Shown: in pieces, positions 23,486-37,000 of the stretch
How positions within the stretch are numbered: the stretch's first letter is position 1
Layout of the letters: each line of letters starts with the position of its first letter
DNA from: Acanthaster planci
Lineage: Eukaryota > Echinodermata > Asteroidea > Valvatida > Acanthasteridae
Assembly: GCF_001949145.1 (NCBI RefSeq)
Contig: NW_019091622.1
Coordinates: forward strand, 165,271-212,907
Reading direction: 5' to 3'
Length of the DNA stretch: 47,637 bases
The notes under the pieces: model-generated
What the model saw: the letters and a program-made list of their open reading frames with translations, nothing else
What the model was told of the DNA's origin: nothing
The model's database searches: none
Program-made: the position numbers and the translations under genes

Positions 23486-24003
23486 CGGCAGAGTGGGCCC
23501 GCCACCTCGTAAAGAACCCCTTCGCATCTGGCCATCAAGATTCAACGGGCTTGGCCGTGGCACTCGTCACAGGGACGCCGGTTCTCGGGCAAAAAACCCC
23601 TGATTTAGGGATCTTTCATACAAAACGTCAGGTTAGTCTCATGCCTCAACAAGGTACGATTCAGACCCCTCTGGCCATATTTTCAGGCTCAGCAGAAGAA
23701 CTCGCTTGCATCCCAGTTGTAAACCATCAAATGTTACTATGGACGTGCCATCCAGCAGTGAACACTACGTTAGTTGAGTCCATTGGGCTTTGTTTTGCTG
23801 TCTTTTGGAAACCTTTATACGCGTACGCTGGTATGAGTGCGCAGACAGGTAACAAGTTGATGTGCTATACTGGTATACTTCCATTGATGTGAACACAGGT
23901 TTGAGTACGGAAACACAAAAATATACAGCAGTTTGACTTCTGTAACAGTAGATTTGAGTTGCAGGTTTTTGATAATCACAGTACAAAGATAGCTGGAAAA
24001 TAA
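23486..24003 (+). other. Putative 3' UTR with AATAAA
   Basis: Non-coding sequence after the stop. The first canonical AATAAA on this strand is at 23998-24003, and another is at 24781-24786. Either could end the transcript; no cDNA evidence is available here. Confidence 0.45.
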
Positions 24004-27000
24004 AGACTTATGTGGGAGAGCAGTTCAGAACCCAAAAGTACTGATAGAAATCTTCTGACTGAGGTGCAACTTTTGTTTGCCCGTATAATGCTGCATCCTC
24101 CATAAGTTTACAGCTTGTAACCTCGACGGAGCAAAACGACTAACCTGTTGAAAAACTGAGGCGTGGCCTGCCACAGCAAAATCTCTCGTTCTAACCGGAA
24201 TGGTCCCGTTAAGCCTGACGGTCAGATGCAAACAGATTAAATACATTTTTTGGGGGGAGGGGGAACGGTGCACTTGTTTGTGTCAAATGGCAGGTGGATT
24301 TGATTTATATGTGCTTTGTATGCCTGTGGTAAGTTTCAAGATGAAACCCAACACGTAATTGTTTTAGCTTGCTACTACGAGCTGAAAAAAAAGGCATAAT
24401 GGTCATTGTACCTTTCCGAATGTGTATGGAACGCATACACAATTTTGTAAACTTAAAAAAAACAAAAACGAATTCTTCAGTGTAGTTTTCTTCATTGTTC
24501 CATTCGAACTTATGTGGGCATTTCAGTAACACATTTGTGCTTGTTGTTAAGCTTGTTTTGTTTTGCTTTTTTTTTTTTGTTGCTCCATTATAAATTGTGT
24601 AAACATTTTATACTTGTAAAGAAAAAAATTGGATTAACCAAATGAATCCAGAAAATGAAATGTTCAAGGCAGCCTTTTAATTGTAATTATATTTTTATTT
24701 TTATAGTCTCGATCTCAAATTTGAGAAGAAAAGAATTATTGCAACTGATAATCCCACGACACTAGATTGAAGAAAAACACAATAAAAGCATTTACAAAGG
24801 CATCCAAGTTGCAATTTCTTTCATACATTTGAGCAGTGTCTCCCTGATTCAGTTTAATAACCCTACAAGTGAACACAGGTGAAGATTTCCAGTAAACCCG
24901 TGTCTTTTGTGAGAGTAATCGTAATGATCGTCTGACTCCAGACTCCAGTGGTGCCCTGTGGCTGTGCACATAACTGGGTACCGGTACTTGTCTATGTTAA
25001 TTATCCATGTTTTGTATCTATGCAGGTTTTGCCTTGTAAACTAATACCATTAGAAGCAAGAACATAGGTTAGATGCAGGAAACATTTCAACGCTGTATAA
25101 AACGGAAAAAAATTTCTTTTCATTTCCCCTTAATCATGGCTAACAAGATAAATAGTAAATAATGGCTAACAACACATTTCTTTTATTGAGAATTACATGC
25201 AGGACTCAACATTTGTTTGTGAACTCCGTCAGAAAAAAATTTATTTCTGTGAATATTGAAAATTACATGTGTCCGTATCAAGTCGATGGGTGCTTGGAAT
25301 TGAACATGTACGTAGCCGCTGCAAGAAAGACTAGCCTGTTTGCGGCAAACGTGTCTGCAGTGGCTGAAGAAAGCGGCTTCCATATATTAGGGCTATGTCT
25401 ACCTTGACAGCTGAATTATTCCATCAGCCTGATACTCTTCTCAAGGCGTTTTTGCTTGAGAACTTCTGAATTCCTCGGAATCCACTGTTTGTGCAGCAGG
25501 GCCAGATTATCCTGAATTTGATGTCTACGAAAAACTTTAAGGGCCTACCAGAATACCGTACTGTGCCATAAAACACACCTTCAAAGAGGCTCATGTACAC
25601 AGCAGATATTTGTTAGAAATCGGAGCCTCTCTCTTTCTCTCTCTGAACTGTTGAATGTTGGGAAACGTAAACCAGCTGGTGCACATACCTGAAGACAGCT
25701 TAATATATCAACATAAAGTACGAGGCTCTAATACCAGTGCTGTGAAATTGCTCCTGGTGCTTAGAGCCAAGAAAGCACTTAATCTGGCTATACTGTTAAG
25801 AATCCTCTGAACATATTCTCTGTGCTTGGCACTTCTGAGGGGCATCAAGCCCCACGTAAAGTTTTTACTGGCTTGTTTCTGCCTTTCTCAATCCTACCAA
25901 TTCCATCAAATCCCCTCTGGTGGATGTTGAAGGAACTGGAAGGGTTGGGGTAATGATATGGAATGATTTGACCTCAGCAAGTGTTGGAGATTTCTCATTC
26001 ATTGAAAGGAAAAAAAAATGATCAGTATTTACGTCGCAACTTACAGAAAGATTAAAATCCTTTAGCATTGAAAGGGAACTGTATATAAATCCTATATGTC
26101 TGTATTATATTTAAGGATGGTGTTTATCATGATCAAATGTAATAATCTAGTACTTACAAGGAGAGAAATGTGCTCCCAAGTATTAGTGATAATGACATAC
26201 ACTTGGCCTTCCACCTTCTGGTGCATGGTATCTAGCCAGAGCACACTGCACCTCATCCAGTTTAGATCCCATCCACTTGGAGCATCAGCTCGCATGTGCT
26301 TTACAACTTGCAGATACATGTATGTGATTATACAGTGTTCATGTTCTGATTGCTGCTCACTCAAAACTCACAGCAGTTTCCACTCGTGGTGCTCGGGCAG
26401 GATATTTCTATAAGAAGAATTCTTTGAGGATTTTGCTTTTTCATGCGGGGTGTCAGTTAATTCGCGTATGCTTGGAATTCTGTACGCACTACATGCATGT
26501 ATTATATCAATGGTGGTGTTTGTGCTATGGTTTGTAATAGCTCTGTGTTAAATAGCTCTGACAAATGCACATTCTTGATCTTTTTACCCTTAACCAAAAT
26601 TGCGTTGATAATTGTACTATGCCCCATATCTAATCACTAAACTGGCATGCTGGTTTACATATAAACTGTATAGTATTTCAAGTTTTAAGTTCGGTATGTT
26701 GGGTAAGTAATAGTGATTAATTTATGGCAGTCATTTTTGGCAGGTCAGCTTACCTCATGTAACGTTTGGTTCATCCACAAAATTAAGACTGGATTGAATA
26801 TTAAGTCAGATGGAATTAGGACGATAAATAGTACAAACTCTGGCTGTATCAAGCAAACTGTTAAAATCTTTTTTTTTCTGTTTCCCAACTTGGAAATCGT
26901 TCAAATCCACTTTCAGATCAGGTGAATATAATCTAACCTTACAGGCACTCAGTTGCAATGATTGCTGTTTGAATTTATAGTCCTTTTTAAAAGGAAGACG

Positions 27001-30000
27001 ATTGTTTTCATTTTTAACTATCACATATCAGAAAGAGGCTGTGATCTCATTAAATATTTTAAAGAAACAAATTAATCCATAATAAGGCCTGAATCATTGT
27101 TGTCTTGAAATCTATTGTACAGTAGGTCTCAATATTTATTATTTTCTTGTTTTGTTTGAATCACAGATACTGGTGTACATGCATCTGGTAATATTTCAGT
27201 TGAATATTATATAAAGAAAAAGACAAAGCCCAGTTTTATCCAAGTTAATTACATGTATTGGTTTATGTAGGAAAATTATGTTTGCCAATTTTTTTTTGTG
27301 TATAAAGTGATTAATTTTGATGTAAACATTTCCTAAATGCGATTATCGTCCTTTTAATAGGTCTGTATATTCTCCTTGTATACCACCAGGTCAGCTCAGC
27401 GCTCCGGGTTTAAGTCACAAATAGACAGATATGAGAATCAGTAAATTCAAGGCACGGTTGTATATCCTAAAATTGAGGTCGTTTGGTAGTGCTTTACAAA
27501 GAGGTGACAGAAAGGACACCTGTTTTATTCATTATTTATTTTTTCCATTATAGTTATATCTTTTTTTGGCTGCTGGGATGCCATTTTAAATTGTTGTGTC
27601 AATTTAATAACAGACTTGGATCGTATGTGATGAGAAGGCAAACTCAGTGAAAAACCACTTTTGTCAGATTTCAACTTGATTCAGATACCTACCATGTCGC
27701 GCTGAATCCTTATTTTGCAAATCTGTGGCTCTGTTTAAGTGAGAGTGGCATACCAGCGTAGACAACGCCATGTATGTCATCACCAGTGGAATGGTTTCAG
27801 CTTTTCTCGTTCAATGGCGCTTAAACTGCAACAGTCTGTCTGTTGTGCCATCTATGTCATTTAATCTATTTACAGCATTTTCTGGTTGTGAATTTTTCTG
27901 GCGTCGTTGAGTACAAAATATCCGGCTCGTAAGTGACTTCGTCAAACACGCGGACGCGCCACAATTTGCAGGCTCACATTAGATGATCGCTGCAGTTGCG
28001 CGTTAACTTCCGGTTCCATAGTTCCATGTAAACGGCGATCAATGCTTACATGGAGGACTAAAAACACATCCCTCCATGATGAACGTAACTCTGTGTGAAG
28101 TGCATGTGCAGTGGGCGTGGTTTAAATGGAAGTGACGTCACACTTACGAACCGGATTGCCTATCTTCCACAACTACTGAAACGTCAGACTACCTAAAAGT
28201 GTCAAGGGTTGTGTTGGTTTGTTGCAGTAAATTTGTGCTGCAGACATTATTGGTATTAATTGGAGGGAAAAAAACACTCATTTGAACATTTTAGTAAAAG
28301 ATTTCCAGCCTGTTAACCCAATGGTGTATGATTATATAGGTAAGTGAAGATTGCAGTTTGGTAAAAATAATTAAAACCATTTCACTGGCCATTGAAAATG
28401 CTTTGAAAATGTCAATTTTCTGACATATTTGTTTCTTGTGATTGTTAGGTTCTTCAGTTGCACCATATAAGGCATGTGCTGGCCATGAATATACAAAATA
28501 CAGATGGAAATGTATTGTGCTTTGGAGGTATGTTTCTAATTATTGTAAATTGACCTGAAAGGTACTGTGCCACTACCAAACTCCAATATTAGAGGGATCT
28601 AGCAAACTTAGCTTAGCGTAGGCAACAGTCATGTGTTAATGCATTATAGATTATCATACCATTTTTGTAGCAAAAATTGCCAGACATACACTAAATAAAA
28701 ACGAAACTTGAAAAATTGACTAACAGTGTCGCGTTACTCTGGTAATTGCTCGGCTTTTCTGCGGTCTTGAAAACTGAAGTGTCAAGTCTTTGGGTAATGG
28801 AAACCCTAGGTTATTAAAGTTAAAGAAAAAAAAGTGATTATCAGCGTCCGACCCACATCCTTTCCAGATGCCCCTGGGAGTTTGTTGGCTGCCAAAGATT
28901 GCTGAAAACAACTCCGCTTGGTTTATTATTTAATTTCAAAGTCCTCCTAAAAGTAAATTTGTCTCATTGAAATAGATGTGTTCTCATTTATCACTCGGTA
29001 GTACGTGTATTATTATCTGGTGTTCTGATAGCTACATTGGATTTTGACGCTTTCTGAACTTTCTGTTACTTTTGTTTTTTACGGCAACCCCTAGTTTTAG
29101 CAGCCACTTGTAGGAAAAACAACTGTGACACGAACGGAGCAGACGCTATATACCACTCGAAATAATAATTATTTCACAGTTCACTTGTCTTATCCAACTT
29201 GTCTCTCCTTTTTGTTTTTGAAAAGTGGAAACACTTCTTGTCGGTAATTCAAAACGTGAGGCGACCATCGTACAAGAAATAAAACGAGAAAAGAACCAGG
29301 AACTTTTTTTTTACCGGCTGGGGCGCTTCGTCTCCTCCTTTGATTCCACTAGATTTTACCCTTGACTTTTGAGATGGCACTGGCACTGGTAGTGGTAGGT
29401 CAGTAATAAGTCAAACACTACCAATAAAACGTCAAACTATATATGCCAGCGACAGCCAATCTTTTTGTTTAATGTATTAGTGTTTAATTTGAAAAGTGGG
29501 TGCCCCCAGCGCTCCCCAAACAGCCCTTAGATGCTATGGGCCATACGCGGTGCACATCAAATTTTAATTGGGCGAGAAGGGCGCACGATGGTCTGCTACC
29601 GAAGTTCCCGAAACAATTAACCCAAGAGAAGCAACTGAACCAAGTTTGGGTCGTGACCGCCAAACACCCTCTGTTCCACAATCTTCAGTCAAAATCATGC
29701 ATGATTTGGTTCTTGAAACGCAACACTAGGACACACGTGTTGGTGTCTGTTTGTGTTGATCCGTCGTTTGGATAATTATATTATAGTGCCAGTAAACTTC
29801 AATAAACATTCCTTATGTTACGCCTAACTACTCATAGTCCTATGTTTCATGATATTTGAAATGTATCTTACAAACGTAATTTTCGACGGTTTTGAAATCA
29901 GCAATTTGTCTCAAAGTTATTCGGGGTGGCGGATAGATGTGCAAACAAAGTAAATCAACACCCTGTTGTTTTCTGCACAACGCAGGCGTCTTCGCCTGGT

Positions 30001-30273
30001 CCAAGCTGCGCTTTATTCCTACATGAATGGCCAGTGAGTTTTTACGCACCCCACAAACTATCGCTTTCACATTTTGGCGCATTACCTGGCGAAGTCTCTG
30101 CATAATTCCGTAAACGACAGTCGAGCATTGTGCATGATATATTAAAGTTTAGCCTACGTTCTTGTTTCAAGAACTCAAGATTTACTTTCAAGATTACTTT
30201 CGGTATTACTTTTTTATTCAGGGAAGTGTCGGGCAAAGCTTTCACGATGAAAGGGTGGGTAATTTCAAGTGCT
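24004..30273. other. Intergenic spacer between convergent genes
   Basis: About 6.3 kb of AT-rich sequence. Open frames are short and unrecognisable. The only structured element I can support is the inverted-repeat element at 27920-28156. Confidence 0.6.
27920..28156. mobile_element. MITE family B, short copy (ATCCGG...CCGGAT)
   Basis: The ends are inverted repeats: left atccggctcgtaagtgactt and right tgacgtcacacttacgaacc (then ggat). Internal blocks gcgcgttaacttccggttc, aaacggcgatcaatgc and gtgcagtgggcg recur in the same order in the larger copy at 39674-40998. It is 237 bases and non-coding. Target-site duplication is unclear; TA is possible. Confidence 0.8.
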
Positions 30274-30782
30274 TTTATTTTTTCAAAATTAAATAATAAA
30301 ATAAAAACAAATCTCTGTACACTTACAAACCGAACATTGGTATTTGCAAAATTATAAAAAGGTTAGATTTATCTAATGTACAATCGGCTGAACTGAAAAG
30401 AGAGTGAAAAATGTATAAAAATGGCCTTTCATACACGTCTTGACACTTGAGTACAATGAAGGATTACAGTTTTTAGAGCTCAAGCTTTTAAAATCACAAG
30501 ACACGCCAATCATATTCTGCACTTCATATCAATTTCGTTGTACAAGGAGACCCTCGTCAAGGCACTTGAAGACTCCAAACCTGGCTCAATTATTTTTTTG
30601 TTATCATGAAATCAATGAGAACCAAAGTGCAGAGAAATACATGATTATTTCTGCTTTTCATGTTGTCATTGGGCATTATTTGGAAGGAAAGGGAGAATCT
30701 GCCAAAGTCTGGTGACAGTGTTTGGACCTGTATGGATATGGATTGGTCAATGGTCGCCAGGCCCATATAGCGACTCAAAGAT
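30274..30782 (-). other. Putative SGSH 3' UTR
   Basis: Non-coding sequence following the SGSH stop on the minus strand. An AATAAA (plus-strand tttatt at 30274-30279) is a candidate polyadenylation signal about 500 bases after the stop. Confidence 0.4.
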
Positions 30783-31076
30783 CTACAACCCATTGTCCAT
30801 GGGCATACAGGTGGGGTTTTGCTTGTATAGTCCTGCGTTCTCCAGCACGCCCCAGGGAGCACAGATCCAGGGGTCGTTGGTGACGTTCTGCCAGCGGAGC
30901 ACCTGCTCCCGGAGGTCGCGCAAGACAGACGCGAACCTCTTGTCCTTAGCTAGGTTAGTGGTCTCCAGCGGATCGGCGCGGTGGTCAAACAGCTCCCACT
31001 GAGGGCGGTAGTAGTAGTCCTTCAGGGTTTTGAACCAGTGAGTGGGCTCTCCAGACCTTGTTCGGCTGAGTAGATC
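30783..31076 (-). CDS. SGSH: SGSH exon 6 (C-terminal domain and stop)
   Basis: Acceptor ttgtcgaaaaag|GATCTA follows a short T-rich tract; 98 codons including [23 protein letters not shown], then [11 protein letters not shown] and DPWICAP, match the SGSH C-terminal region. Confidence 0.95.
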   Translation of the reverse strand, partial: DLLSRTRSGEPTHWFKTLKDYYYRPQWELFDHRADPLETTNLAKDKRFASVLRDLREQVLRWQNVTNDPWICAPWGVLENAGLYKQNPTCMPMDNGL

Positions 31077-34000
31077 CTTTTTCGACAAAAACAATAGAGA
31101 GTGTAAACACAAACATATCATGAGTGTCAGTCACAGTTCATGAGGTACAGTCTCCAACCAATAAAATTTACCCTGTTTACCACGTTAACGTTGCTCTAAA
31201 CTTTCTTTGAAATCAATCAGATTTGTTAAAGCTTTGCGGCATCAACGGAGGTCGGGTCGGTTAATTTAAGGAAGTTGCCCCAACAGCAACTTTCAATTAG
31301 CATAACCTGAGTAATTACACATCCAATGTTTTCATACCTCTGTCTTAAATACTGATTTTTTTTTTACTGACCCAGAATGATCGCGTGACAGGGCAGCATA
31401 AACACATGTCACACTCACCATTAGACATCGCAATGTCATCAGCCTGCACTGTATGGTATCACTCACGAGCATACACACGCGCCCCTGCAGTGTACAGGGT
31501 TATATATGCAGCAACCGCTAAACGTAAATGATGTTCAAAGGTTCCTTTGTTGCCCCTAGATTCCCTCGGAAGAACGCGGAGGCGCACTATTGTGAAATGC
31601 CCGTATTGCAGTTCTCAATACTGGGGGCCATGCATAATTTATACAGGAGAACCAAGTACACAAACGACTAGAAAATTTACGCAGTCCATCCAGATCTGTA
31701 AATAGCAATGTACTATCACTCTTGGGTTTTGCGCATTTTGCAGTCGTACACAACATGACCGGTAAAATCATCAGTTGAAAGGTGTCCACATTTTAATGCA
31801 GCGCTGTCGGAACTGCACAGGTTGAATGGCGTGGTGGGTTTAATTAGGTCAAGTTGGAGCTCAATCCGGTACTCATCCAGCCACCACATACAGTCAGCCC
31901 CATTCCGTCTCACTTTGTACTTTCATTGAAGTCTGCTCAACTTTAATGGGCTAACCGGAAATTTTCCAAGTGAAAGCTTTTTTTAGGCGGGGCCATATAA
32001 TGTATCCACGACTTCTTGGCTTTACTAAAGAACAGAATGAAAGATATTCGGAGAGGGCAAAAGTGGAAATGGGGCGAAGTGGCGATGGGGCGAAGTGGTT
32101 AGCGGCAAAGTGACTGACACCCGTTGCGCGCCCCAAGGTACATGTACATGGGGATAATTCAGTGCCTGAGCCCACACATACGTGTGTGCAAGGTCGAAGA
32201 TCCGTACACTTTTTAACTGTGTTTCCGGCCATGCCACAGTCATACGTTAACGCGTAACTCACAAATGCAGACATATCAAAAGTACGAAAATCACGGCACA
32301 GATACAAACCATTCACAATGTCAAAACTGGCGCAAGGCCGGAGTATTCGACGGGCCCTGTTTACTGGTCAATTGGGGAGTATACAGTCCACAGTGACCAA
32401 GTGGATGGAGTTTCGCAGTGCTTATGCACGTACCTTCTGAATCAATTTGGCGGCAGTTTTTGATCGGCGTCTCCAACACTTCTGGGCTGTGTAATTTGGC
32501 CAATGTTGGATTTTAATGGGCAACAAGGGCACAGAGGCTAGGCACGATGGTTGGGGCAGCCACAGCAACTTGCTTTCGACATTGTCGGCAACCAGTGGGG
32601 AGGGAAAGTGCGGTGGTTGCCATGGTTAAATTCGAGCCCCATGAGTCCAGTGGTTAAACCATGAAGGAAGGAGAATGTGGTATTTCCCTTCCTCCATGGT
32701 TAAACCAACTGGTGTGGGCTTTTGTCCTATGTACAGTACATATAAAAATGCAATATAAAATGGGTCGTCAGCAATGGTTTTTCAGGCAACAGAGTCACAA
32801 AAACCTTTTGTTGTAACAGGAATTCCGTACAATGCGGTTTCATTTAACAGATTTTCTCCCCATAGAAATGTGCACATTTTCGCCGGGACCACAGATGGTT
32901 GTATAACCGGAACTTCGTTATAGCCATTTTTGTAATAACGAGAGTCGATTGTATATACAATCATGGAGGAAGGAATGTGTTCCTTCCTTCATGAGATATT
33001 GTAAGAATTTAAATGAAAAACTGAGGTTTCGGGTATGTTTGGAAGTGATACAACTTGGGTCATTCAAGTTAATATATTACATCACGTATTCTGGCCAAAC
33101 AAAGTGTGGGTGCTCTGCCAACAGTTTAGCAGTTCTTCCAATAGAGTACATGTGTAGAGCACTATGGGACCATTTCACCCCATCAAGAGGGTCCCTGTTT
33201 CCCCACACTTGGGATAAAAATGGACCAGTGATGTAAAATTCTTAAATTGCTGGTTTGATTTGTTTCTTTAACACCTGAAATACTCATCGGTACCTTCCCT
33301 AAGTTTTTGAAGTGGGGATATTTATCACCATTGTCTGTGGCAGCACACTGGTCTGAAACCTTGCGTGCTCTGTACTCACGAACCTAGACCCCGACAAAGT
33401 ACTGAACCCGTGACCGTATAGTTGCCAGGTCCCTAATTTTGCCACCCATTGTCAAGTCTGACTGATTGTTACACAAAGTGGCAAAATAAGTGACCTGGCG
33501 ATTGTAAGGTCACAGACGTTACTTTATCCCCTACAAAAGTGCCCTCCCACTGTGTCTGCCTTACTTCAAAATGAGACACCAGAGATCTCCGCTCTGCAGT
33601 TTTACCAACTTGAGTTTCACTTAACCCTAACCCTCCTCAATCCTTCACCTGTTAGAGGACTGAGGAGGGTTAGGGTTAATATGAACCCGGACCAGTGTAC
33701 TATTTTTCACTCTTGTCATTCCATTTTGCCCTAAAATGTTTAAAACCTATAGCACTCTGAAATAAAAATGGCAAGGCACATCTCACCTGAAATGTGGACG
33801 AGATGTAGAAATCCTGGTCAATGTTGAAGGGCGCCAGATTGTTCATGTTGTGGATCAGCTTGTACTGGCGATTGCGCACCACGCGCATCGGGTAGTACAT
33901 GGTGACCTCGTGCAGGTTGTGGCTGGCATAGACCGTGTCCCACTCCGTTACGGGCTCTTGGGCTAGGATCGGGAGGAGGGACCGGCCAGTCGGTCGCACG

Positions 34001-37000
34001 GGCTGCCTGTTGAGATGGTAGTCCGGGTATGAGATGCCGAACCAGTCCAGGATAGTTGGCACGAGGTCCAACGTGGAGACCAGGGCCTCGCTCTCCTGCC
34101 CCCAACGCTCCCGGTGGAGTGGGGAAGACACCAGCAGGGGCTCGGCCATGCCTGAGTCGTAGAGGTTTGTCCGGCCGTTGGGGAAGGGAATTCCGTTATC
34201 GGAGGTGTAGAAGACCAAGGTGTCATCCTTGTGGCCCGCTGACTCTAGCTCCTTCAGGATCAAACCGATACCTAAAAAAAAACCCCAGAACATTCCAGCA
34301 GTCCAAACTATGCACAAAAATGGCCAGAAATCATCCACCTTGAATCTGTTGTTTATCAAAGTCATGCGTTACCAATTTACCAAGGAAGACGTTAAAACGT
34401 GACAGTTCTGTATGCTGCTTGAGTGATTCCTATTGTGCTTATACACACAGATGCTTGCACAGCAGTTGTCATATAAAAAGTCTGGTCTTACACTGCCCTT
34501 AATATGCGTTCATAGGTCACTGACCCAAATACAACGGTAATACAAAGGCTGGCTAACCATTGTGAACCAAAAAGCCTACGGTTACTTTTTGATAAGATGG
34601 CTGTCGGTGGCTCCAATCAATACATGAGCAATGCAAGCCCAAACTTGTTTGACATCCATGGCTTGTACTAATCCATGGCTGAGGGGCGCAGCCAGGTGTT
34701 GTAGCGAATATTGCTCCGCCAAATTAAATGTATCTTGGAGTGTTAAAAAAAGCAATGATGCATACGAAATGTCTCATAAATCTTGGAAAAATGACTACCG
34801 AGGGTCAGTATTTGTCAAGTCCAAATTTGCAAAGGACTGTGGTTTGAAAAGTCGGTAGTTTCAGCTAAACTTAACACTGCCCTCGGGACAGGTCCATTTT
34901 GCAAAAAAACTGTCTGCAGGAAGTCCTTGTGCCATTGGCTCTAGCACAGACTTTTTTTTTTTCCACATTACCTTGATCAAGTCTGCTTATTGTCGTGTAC
35001 TGAGCTGCCAGGTCCCCTCTCGCGGCTGGCGTGTCTTGTACGAAGCCGGGCACAATGACCTCGCCTGGGTCATAGGTTGTGGGCTCCCAATCGGGAATCC
35101 GGCCCATTCCCGGAGCGCCGTTGCCAAACTTTTCACAGAACTGGCCGTACTGGGGATGGGTGTGGCCACAGCGGTGCGGATCGTGGAAACCGATGTAGAG
35201 GAAAAAGGGACTGGAGGAAAACGGAACCATCCGCTAAGAACCTCGGTGCACCAAACCATAGCCCCCCCACCTCTGCACATTTCCCCTCTTCCAACATACT
35301 GCCCTCCCAAGGGCACTGCGAGGGGGAGACGGGAGGTGCTAAATATAAGAGTGACTTAAATGAGCAAAACTCACCCTGAATCGTTACTACTCAGGAACTC
35401 ATGAGCAAACTGCTTCATGTGCGTGATGTTCCGTCCGACTTGCAGGATTGAGAAGCCGTCGAGCTCAGTCTTGGAGTAGTCAAACTGGTAGACAGACTCT
35501 GGCCCGACGTGCTTCTTGCCGATAATGCCTGCACAAGAAAGGTGTGATATAATAAGCACTTCAAGATTGTTGACTTGTCTTTTGATAGCAAAGCTTGCTT
35601 TTATAGTGATGGCAAAACGGAATGGTTTCAATTTTGAAGCACTAGACTACAACACAGGTCCACCTTTTTGAAAAGTCACTTGCTGGCGTGGCAATAGATA
35701 CTGCACAAGTTGGCATAGTGAGCTGTCTATTTCTACTGACACAATACACCTGTACAAAGCTGTCAAATCTGTGACCCAGGCTGCCAAAATATTTGAACTG
35801 TTTCATTGATTATATACCGTAAAGATACTGACACACGGACAACGTGTGATAAAATGTACAAATGAGCATAACAAAATACTTCACTGATTGGGTCAAAACT
35901 GAATAAAGAATGGATCTCTATAAAGGAATGCCTCAGACATCCTCAAAATGCCTCGGAAAGGTTCCTGTTCCCCCCTGGACAGATCCTTATGGAAGACTTG
36001 TAAGTTCTTTTTGGAAACAGGCCGATCCACGAAGCCCCACCCCACTGTTTTCTGACCAATCACAGCCATGCTTTCTGACATGTGTACACGGATGCATGAT
36101 GTGTGCGGCTAGAACTTCTAGTGTAGCAATGGAGAAGAGCATGTGATAAGTGCCCACATGCGTGCAGTGGGTGGGGCTTACTGAATCGGTCTATAAGCCA
36201 TGTTCCTCATGAGAACAAGCCGCCCCTAATGTTCCCATTAGTAACATGCCTTTATCCATTTAGGAACATCTGGTGATCTCAGTTATATAACCAACGTTCT
36301 TGAAGGAACATTCCGTAAGGTTCCAACTCTTGAGACACTCTCTAAAAATAAGAATCCAACATGGTCAACATAGATTTTGGGCGGGGCTGACACAATCCGC
36401 CCCGAGCTGTAGTGCACCCCCAATCGGCAAAAAGAATGACAGGTGGTTACAAGCGGGTTCTTGCACGCATTCTGTATGTACGCAAAGACCATACATGCCA
36501 GAATAAATTAGTTACGCGTACTCAGCATCAAACGCACATATACGTTTACGGCTCATGGCACACCTATGCGGTGAGTACTAAAAATATGCCCTCTTTTGTT
36601 CCGCTCGAAGCGGATACGGAGGCACTATTCAAAGCAGGTAAATTTGAGCCAGTATATAAGAGTTTCACCCAAGACCCAAATATTGTGTCTGTCTTACTCT
36701 TGACAGTTTAACACGGTACCTGTTCTTATTCCGCTCTGCTTGAGGATGGTTGGTAGGCTGCGCACACCAGCAAACGACACAAAGTGGTGCACCGAGTTTT
36801 CCAGGCCATACATGCCATTCTGGTGCTGAGGAAGGCCTGTCAGGATGGCCGAGCGGCTGGGCGAGCAGCTGCTGACCGACGTGAAGGCATGGCGGAAGAT
36901 CACACTGCGTCCGGCCAGCACATCCAGGTGTGGCGTCTTGCAGACGGTGTTGTTGTAGGCTTGGGTCTCAAAGCCGGCATCGTCTCCTGGGTAATGGAGA

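Larger units (their letters stand above)
31077..33786 (-). other. SGSH intron 5
   Basis: About 2.7 kb. Contains hairpins at 32647-32712 and 32961-32996, a palindromic element at 33410-33513 and a telomere-motif hairpin at 33621-33679. No exon is supported. Confidence 0.65.
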
